Assembly: GCF_008801925.2 (NCBI RefSeq)
Contig: NZ_CP062803.1
Coordinates: 62,001 to 126,000, forward strand
Reading direction: 5' to 3'
Length of the DNA stretch: 64,000 nucleotides
Origin: Cupriavidus basilensis
GTDB lineage: Bacteria; Pseudomonadota; Gammaproteobacteria; Burkholderiales; Burkholderiaceae
Position numbers and translations under genes: made by a program. Below the pieces are notes generated by a model, which saw nothing but the letters and a program-made list of their open reading frames with translations, searched no databases and was not told where the DNA came from. Of this stretch, positions 58,966 through 64,000 are shown in pieces (position 1 is the stretch's first letter; the number at the start of each line of letters is the position of its first letter).

Positions 58966-60120
58966 ATGAACGATCAACTTCTCATTGGCACGCGCAAGGG
59001 CTTGTTGATGTTGCGGCGCGACAGCGCGCTGGGCTGGCTGCAGGAGTCGGTGCATTTCCTGGGCGAGCCCGTGAGCATGGTGCTGGGCGATGCGCGTGAC
59101 GGTGCCTTGTATGCGGCACTTAACCTTGGGCATTTTGGCGTCAAGCTATGGCGGCGCAGGGCGCGCGGCGTGGAGTGGGAGGCTTGCGCCGTGCCGGTCT
59201 ATCCGCCCCAGCCGGAGCCGGATCCGCCCCGGGAAGCGGCCGTGCCGGGCGTACCCGTCCCTGCGCAAACCGGCGAACCTGCGGTGGCGGCGCCGCCGGT
59301 GCCGTGGTCCTTGCAGCAGATCTGGTCGATGGAAACCGGCGGGGCCGATGAGCCCGGCGTGCTGTGGGCAGGCACCTTGCCGGGTGGCTTGTTCCGCTCG
59401 GGCGACGGCGGCGCCAGCTGGGCGCTGAACCGGCCGCTGTGGGACCGCCCCGAGCGCAGCGAGTGGTTCGGCGGCGGCTACGATGTGCCGGGCATCCACT
59501 CCATCTGCGTGGATCCGCACGATAGCCGCCATGTCACCGTGGCCGTGTCGTGCGGCGGTGTGTGGCAAACGCGGGATGGTGGCAGGAACTGGGCCTGCAC
59601 GGCGAGCGGCATGGTGGCCGACTACATGCCACCGGAGCGGCGCGAGGATGGCAATATCCAGGATCCGCACCGGCTGGCGCAATGTGCCGGCCATCCGCAT
59701 GCCATGTGGGTGCAGCACCATGGCGGGATCTTTCGCTCCGGCGATGCGGGCATGCACTGGCAGCGCTTGCACGCCAAGCCGTCGAGCTTTGGCTTTGCGG
59801 TGGCGGCGCATCCGCGCCGGCCCAATACCGCGTGGTTCGTGCCGGCGGTCAAGGATGAATGCCGCGTGCCGGTGGACGGCAAGCTGGTGGTCACCCGCAC
59901 GCGTGACGGCGGGGTGAGTTTCGAGGCCTTCTCCGAGGGGCTGCCCGCGGCGCCGTCGTATGACCTGATCTACCGGCACGGGCTGGCGGTGGACCATACC
60001 GGCGAGCGGCTTGCCATGGGCTCCACCACCGGCAGCCTGTGGATATCGGAGAGCGGCGGGGAGCGCTGGAAGCTGTTCTCGGCACATCTGCCGCCGGTTT
60101 ACTGCGTGCGCTTTGTTTGA
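58966..60120 (+). CDS. BNR/Asp-box repeat beta-propeller protein
   Basis: A 384-residue protein without signal peptide. It has several Asp-box repeats, S/T-x-D-x-G-x-x-W type: SGDGGASWA, TRDGGRNWA, SGDAGMHWQ, TRDGGVSFE and SESGGERWK, which build a sialidase-like propeller. Proteins of this kind are often labelled sialidase or glycosyl hydrolase; the catalytic arginine triad is not evident, so enzymatic activity is doubtful. GGAGG precedes ATG 58966. Cotranscribed with the MoaD-like gene. Confidence 0.8.
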   Translation: MNDQLLIGTRKGLLMLRRDSALGWLQESVHFLGEPVSMVLGDARDGALYAALNLGHFGVKLWRRRARGVEWEACAVPVYPPQPEPDPPREAAVPGVPVPAQTGEPAVAAPPVPWSLQQIWSMETGGADEPGVLWAGTLPGGLFRSGDGGASWALNRPLWDRPERSEWFGGGYDVPGIHSICVDPHDSRHVTVAVSCGGVWQTRDGGRNWACTASGMVADYMPPERREDGNIQDPHRLAQCAGHPHAMWVQHHGGIFRSGDAGMHWQRLHAKPSSFGFAVAAHPRRPNTAWFVPAVKDECRVPVDGKLVVTRTRDGGVSFEAFSEGLPAAPSYDLIYRHGLAVDHTGERLAMGSTTGSLWISESGGERWKLFSAHLPPVYCVRFV

Positions 60121-60142
60121 ATTGTCCGCGCCAGGGGTAAAT

Positions 60143-60177
60143 AGACGCCGGGAGACGCCGGAGACGCCGGGAGACGA
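60143..60177 (+). repeat. Tandem AGACGCCGG(G) repeats upstream of dbpA
   Basis: Three 9-10-bp units AGACGCCGGG/AGACGCCGG plus a partial AGACGA, in the 102-bp spacer before dbpA. The units differ by one G, so they may have spread by slippage. Confidence 0.85.
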
Positions 60178-60222
60178 CAAATTGACGACAGGAGCGCGGC
60201 AGCCAGCCCGGTATAATCCGGC

Positions 60223-61644
60223 ATGACCTCAAGCCCTACCCAATCCGCAGCGCCCGCCGCTGCCGGCGCCTCTTTCTCCAAGCTGCCTCTTTCGCCCGCC
60301 ACGCTGGCGACGCTGGAGCAGCTCGGCTACCAGATCATGACCCCGATCCAGGCGGCCAGCCTGCCGATCGCGCTGGCCGGCCAGGACCTGATCGCGCAGG
60401 CCAAGACCGGCAGCGGCAAGACCGCCGCCTTCGCGCTGGCGCTGCTGAACCGGCTCGATGCGCGCCGTTTCGACGTGCAGGCGCTGGTGCTGTGCCCCAC
60501 GCGTGAACTGGCCGACCAGGTCACGCAGGAAATCCGCCGCCTGGCGCGCGCGGAAGAAAACATCAAGATCCTGACGCTGTGCGGCGGCTCGCCGATGCGC
60601 CCCCAGGCCGACAGCCTGGCGCATGGCGCACATATCGCCGTGGGCACGCCCGGCCGCATCATGGATCACCTGGAGCGCGGCACGCTGAACCTGGATGCGC
60701 TCAACACGCTGGTGCTGGACGAAGCCGACCGCATGCTCGACATGGGCTTCTTCGACGACATCGCCTATGTGGCAAGCCACTGCCCCAAGGAGCGCCAGAC
60801 GCTGCTGTTCTCGGCCACCTATCCCGAAGGCATCGCCAAGCTCAGCCAGCAGTTCCTGCGCAAGCCGCGCGAGGTCAAGCTGGAAGAGCAGCACGACGAC
60901 AGCAAGATCCGCCAGCGCTTCTACGAGGTGGCCGACAGCGACCGCCTGAACGCCGTGGGCCTGCTGCTCAATCATTTCCGCCCGGTCAGCACGCTGGCCT
61001 TCTGCAACACCAAGGCCCGCTGCCGCGACCTGGTCGACCTGCTGCGCGCGCAAGGCTTCGAAGCCCTGGCGCTGCACGGTGAGCTGGACCAGCGCGAGCG
61101 CGACCAGGTGCTGGTGCAGTTCGCCAACCGCAGCTGTTCGGTGCTGGTCGCCACCGACGTGGCCGCGCGCGGGCTGGACATTGCCCAGCTCGAAGCGGTG
61201 ATCAACGTCGACGTCACGCCCGACCCCGAGGTCTACGTCCACCGCATCGGCCGCACCGGCCGCGCGGACCAGGATGGCTGGGCGCTGAGCCTGGCGAGCA
61301 TGAACGAGATGGGCCGCGTGGGCAATATCGAGCAGGCCATGGGCGCCGAGATGGAATGGCAGCCCCTGTCCGAGCTGACGCCCGCCAGCAACGAGCGCCT
61401 GCTGCCCCCCATGGTCACGCTGCAGATCCTTGGCGGGCGCAAGGAAAAGATGCGCCCCGGCGACATCCTCGGCGCGCTCACCGGCGACGCGGGCTACACC
61501 AAGCACCAGATCGGCAAGATCAACGTGATGGACATGTCCACCTACGTGGCGGTGGAGCGTTCGATCGGGCGCGAGGCGATGCGCAAGCTCAATGACGGCA
61601 CCGTGAAGGGCAAGCGCGTGAAAGTGCGCATGCTGACGGAATAA
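60223..61644 (+). CDS. dbpA: ATP-dependent RNA helicase DbpA
   Basis: A 473-residue DEAD-box helicase: Q-motif region GYQIMTPIQAASLPIAL, motif I AKTGSGKT, PTRELA, motif II LDEADRML, SAT, and HRIGRTGR. The C-terminal about 75 residues (VTLQILGGRKEKMRPGDILG, KINVMDMSTYVAV) are the DbpA RNA-binding domain, which recognises hairpin 92 of 23S rRNA. It works in assembly of the large ribosomal subunit. Confidence 0.95.
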   Translation: MTSSPTQSAAPAAAGASFSKLPLSPATLATLEQLGYQIMTPIQAASLPIALAGQDLIAQAKTGSGKTAAFALALLNRLDARRFDVQALVLCPTRELADQVTQEIRRLARAEENIKILTLCGGSPMRPQADSLAHGAHIAVGTPGRIMDHLERGTLNLDALNTLVLDEADRMLDMGFFDDIAYVASHCPKERQTLLFSATYPEGIAKLSQQFLRKPREVKLEEQHDDSKIRQRFYEVADSDRLNAVGLLLNHFRPVSTLAFCNTKARCRDLVDLLRAQGFEALALHGELDQRERDQVLVQFANRSCSVLVATDVAARGLDIAQLEAVINVDVTPDPEVYVHRIGRTGRADQDGWALSLASMNEMGRVGNIEQAMGAEMEWQPLSELTPASNERLLPPMVTLQILGGRKEKMRPGDILGALTGDAGYTKHQIGKINVMDMSTYVAVERSIGREAMRKLNDGTVKGKRVKVRMLTE

Positions 61645-61708
61645 CGGTGGCCGCGACGCTGCTGTCCCCGCGCATGGCGCGCTCGCCCTGCCCGCTTGGT
61701 GCTGCCCG

Positions 61709-62557
61709 ATGAAAACGCCGAAGCGGCTCCAGCCGCTGGTCGAAGACGGCCTGGTCGATGAGGTGTTGCGCCAGTTGATGAGCGGCAAGGAAGCCACCGT
61801 CTATGTCGTGCGCAGCGGTGGCGAGATCCGTTGCGCCAAGGTCTACAAGGATGCCGCGCAACGCAGCTTCCGCCAGGCCTCGACCTACCAGGAAGGGCGC
61901 AAGGTCAAGAACAGCCGGCAGGCGCGCGCCATGGAAAAAGGCACGCGCTACGGGCGCAAGGTGGCGGAAGAAGCCTGGCACAACGCGGAGGTGGATGCGC
62001 TGTACCGTCTTGCCGCCGCCGGCGTGCGCGTGCCCACGCCGCACCTGTGCTTCGAGGGCGTGCTGCTGATGGAGCTGGTGGTGGATGCCGAAGGCAATGC
62101 CGCGCCGCGCCTGAACGACGTGGCGCTGAGCCCGGAGCAGGCGGTGGCATTCCACGACGCGCTGATCGAGCAGGTGATCCTGATGCTGTGCGCCGGCGTG
62201 GTGCACGGCGACCTCTCCGAATTCAACATCCTGGTGGATGCCGACGGCCCCGTCATCATCGACCTGCCGCAGGCGGTGGATGCGGCCGGCAACAGCGAAG
62301 CCAGCGCCATGCTGGAGCGCGATGTGGATAACCTTGCGTTTTACTTCGGCCAGTTTGCGCCGGAGCTCAACGGCACGCAGTACGGCAAGGAGATCTGGGC
62401 GCTTTACCAGGCCGGCTTGCTGCATCCCGGCGTGAAGCTGACCGGCCAGGTTGCCGTGGACGACACCCCGGTGGACGTGGAAGCCGTGCTGGCGGAGGTG
62501 GAAGACGTGATCCTGGAAGAAGAGGCGCGCCAGCGCTACCTGCAAAGCGCGGAGTGA
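61709..62557 (+). CDS. RIO-type serine protein kinase
   Basis: A 282-residue RIO1-like kinase: a nucleotide-binding loop MSGKEATVYVVRSGG, a Lys in CAKVYK, the RIO-specific insert with TRYGRKVAEEAWHNAE, catalytic loop VHGDLSEFNIL and metal-binding VIIDLPQAVD. Bacterial members such as Pseudomonas PA4780 relatives phosphorylate serine; physiological targets are poorly known. It follows dbpA after 64 bp, possibly in the same transcript, hinting at a ribosome-linked role. Confidence 0.88.
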   Translation: MKTPKRLQPLVEDGLVDEVLRQLMSGKEATVYVVRSGGEIRCAKVYKDAAQRSFRQASTYQEGRKVKNSRQARAMEKGTRYGRKVAEEAWHNAEVDALYRLAAAGVRVPTPHLCFEGVLLMELVVDAEGNAAPRLNDVALSPEQAVAFHDALIEQVILMLCAGVVHGDLSEFNILVDADGPVIIDLPQAVDAAGNSEASAMLERDVDNLAFYFGQFAPELNGTQYGKEIWALYQAGLLHPGVKLTGQVAVDDTPVDVEAVLAEVEDVILEEEARQRYLQSAE

Positions 62558-62559
62558 CT

Positions 62560-62587
62560 GGCTGACCGGATCATCGTCCGGTCAGCC
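62560..62587. terminator. 11-bp perfect hairpin between convergent genes
   Basis: GGCTGACCGGA (62560-62570) and TCCGGTCAGCC (62577-62587) pair perfectly around TCATCG. It lies between the convergent kinase and DUF2855 genes and can act in both directions. Confidence 0.65.
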
Positions 62588-62606
62588 GGTCATTTGATCG
62601 CTCGCT

Positions 62607-63773
62607 TCAATCGAGCCGCACCACATACCCCGCTTTCGGCTCGCTCCCGCCTGCCACCAGGCTCGCGATCCTCTCCTGCGCGGCGCCGAAGCCCTGCGCT
62701 TCGACCAGCGTCAGCCAGCCGTTCGCTGGCGCCTTCACATAATCGATAAACGCCCGCTGCGCGGCGTTGAAGCGCTGGTTCACGCCTTCGGGCCCCCAGT
62801 CGGCGTTGCGCTTGCGGATCTGCACCGGCGCGAAATAAAACTCGGGCTTGGGCCCGGGCAGGCCGGTATCGCGCAAGAAGCCCGTGTTCTGCGCCGAGCC
62901 GGCAAAGCAGTCGTACACCAGCGCGCCGCCAAAGTGATGGTGCACGCGTGCGCGCAGCGCTTCGTCGCCGGAGAAGTCCACGTAGAGCGTGGGCGCGTCG
63001 GTGGCGAGTGTTTCCAGCCCGTTGTAGCTGACCACCTCCGCATAGCAGCCAAGGCCTTCGACAAAGGCGCGGTTGCGCTCCGCGGTGATGGCGGCCAGCG
63101 AGATGCCGGGGACGTTGCGCAGGCAGAACGCGGTGCCATAGGCGGTTTTGCTGGAGGCGCTGGACACCACCAGCCGCGTGGCGCCGAAGAAGCGGTTGTC
63201 CTCGAGGAAGTCGGCCAGCATGAACGACGTGATGAACAGCGGCCGGTACAGCATCTGGTAGTTTTCCAGCTCGGGCGCGTAGGCGGCGTCATGCGTCACG
63301 CGGGTGTACTGGTTGTAGGCGGAGGTCAGGGGCCGGCGGTGCTCGATGGCATCGTAGAAGCCGCGCTCGGTCACGCGCTCCGGCTGCATGCGGATATGGC
63401 TGGCGATGGGGAAGTAGCCGTAGAAGCGCTCGCCCGCCGCCACGCCGGGCACCTTGGAGTCCACCACATCGGCAAAGCCCCACACCGGCATATGGCCCCA
63501 TTCCTGTTGCCCGGTGGGAAAGAACTGCCAGTAGTTCATGGCGTCGCCGAAGGCGGCGTAGGTGATGTTGTTGGTGGTGAGCGCGAAGCGGTCGATCTTC
63601 AGCAGGACTTCGCCGGGGGCGGCGTCGGTGGGTTCCTGGCGCGCTTCCAGCCGGCTTTCATTTAGGGCATGCTTGCGTGTCAGCAGGCGGGTGACCGTGA
63701 GCGATTGTTCGGCGCTGTCGTCGTGACTGCCGTGCTTCGTCTGAGCCATTGTCTGATCTATTGTCTGTCCCAT
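62607..63773 (-). CDS. DUF2855 family protein
   Basis: A 388-residue DUF2855 protein: EVLLKIDRFALTTNNITYAA, a PVWGFADVV strand and LVVSSASSKTAYGTAFCL, which resembles the cofactor-binding part of medium-chain oxidoreductases (quinone reductase-like). The reaction is not known. ATG 63773 has AAAGGA about 5 nt upstream; a longer frame upstream has low-complexity sequence and overlaps the divergent regulator. Only 28 bp separate its start from that TetR-type gene, which therefore probably regulates it. Confidence 0.85.
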   Translation of the reverse strand: MGQTIDQTMAQTKHGSHDDSAEQSLTVTRLLTRKHALNESRLEARQEPTDAAPGEVLLKIDRFALTTNNITYAAFGDAMNYWQFFPTGQQEWGHMPVWGFADVVDSKVPGVAAGERFYGYFPIASHIRMQPERVTERGFYDAIEHRRPLTSAYNQYTRVTHDAAYAPELENYQMLYRPLFITSFMLADFLEDNRFFGATRLVVSSASSKTAYGTAFCLRNVPGISLAAITAERNRAFVEGLGCYAEVVSYNGLETLATDAPTLYVDFSGDEALRARVHHHFGGALVYDCFAGSAQNTGFLRDTGLPGPKPEFYFAPVQIRKRNADWGPEGVNQRFNAAQRAFIDYVKAPANGWLTLVEAQGFGAAQERIASLVAGGSEPKAGYVVRLD

Positions 63774-63801
63774 TTTTTGTCCTTTTTTACCGTCGAGGTC
63801 G

Positions 63802-64000
63802 ATGCCACCAATGTATCGCCGCAAGCCGGCCGCCGGGTTCGGAAACGCGAACGCCGCGGCCGAGCCGGCGCAGGCGCCTGCCAGGCCGCTGAAACGCCCG
63901 TCGCAGCAGCGCGCGCGCTTTACCGTGGACGCCATCTACGAGGCCTTTGTTCGGATATGGCGGGCGCGTGGCTGGGACGGCGTGACCACGCGCGCCGTGG
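63802..64000 (+). CDS. TetR-family regulator, 3' end outside window
   Basis: The first 66 codons of a divergent gene. After a basic, Ala/Pro-rich lead (to about residue 38) comes a TetR-type first helix and turn, RFTVDAIYEAFVRIWRARGW then DGVTTRAV, cut by the window edge. ATG 63802 has GAGG just upstream; ATG 63811 is an alternative. Likely repressor of the adjacent DUF2855 gene. Confidence 0.75.
   Translation, partial: MPPMYRRKPAAGFGNANAAAEPAQAPARPLKRPSQQRARFTVDAIYEAFVRIWRARGWDGVTTRAV

Overview
The window is GC-rich DNA from a betaproteobacterium, most likely Cupriavidus or a close Burkholderiales relative. I infer this from codon use, the mix of families (ArsR with a Cys-Cys tail, ChrA, two-partner secretion with its own parvulin, DbpA, DUF2855, a RIO-like kinase) and the long antisense open frames typical of such GC content. 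No rRNA, tRNA, CRISPR array or complete insertion sequence is visible.

1-14.1 kb looks like a defence or DNA-processing island. It starts inside a tandem AAA+ ATPase gene, followed by an Fe-S PD-(D/E)XK nuclease fused to a DEDD exonuclease (DUF2779), a WYL regulator, a 19-codon coupled mini-ORF and a Sir2 enzyme. After a hairpin comes a translationally coupled AddB-like/AddA-like pair and a membrane-anchored coiled-coil protein. Beyond that lie two decayed copies, in opposite orientation, of one small gene family.

14.1-18 kb carries metal genes: two arsR, arsC, an aquaporin taking the place of an arsenite pump, a 32-codon remnant of arsI, and chrA. 18-23.1 kb holds a three-gene minus-strand operon (SUKH protein, HNH nuclease with membrane segments, coiled-coil tail-anchored protein), followed by an unrecognised gene and a second WYL regulator. 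A complete GAF-PAS-GGDEF-EAL protein ends this part.

26.3-43.6 kb is a two-partner secretion/contact-inhibition-like locus: a short TpsA, a TpsB transporter, a periplasmic parvulin, a 2515-residue CdiA/FhaB-like TpsA and a candidate immunity gene. Behind it is a module graveyard: a 469-bp duplicated segment, a (GCCACT)n tract, paralogous secreted proteins and an AT-rich barstar-like gene. The TpsB frame has an in-frame TAG just before what looks like its last beta strand.

43.7-52.2 kb is a nitrogen-scavenging operon behind a textbook sigma54 promoter with an upstream perfect palindrome: binding protein, two permeases, two ATPases, amidase, M20-type carbamoylase/hydrolase and an XRE-cupin regulator. 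The leader of the next gene (ADP-ribosylglycohydrolase) can fold into a closed multi-hairpin domain that competes with a hairpin hiding the ribosome-binding site, which is riboswitch-like.

53.8-64 kb is mostly housekeeping: DUF445, MazG-like, M81 peptidase, glutathione peroxidase, MoaD-like plus BNR-repeat protein, DbpA, RIO kinase, DUF2855 and the start of a TetR regulator.
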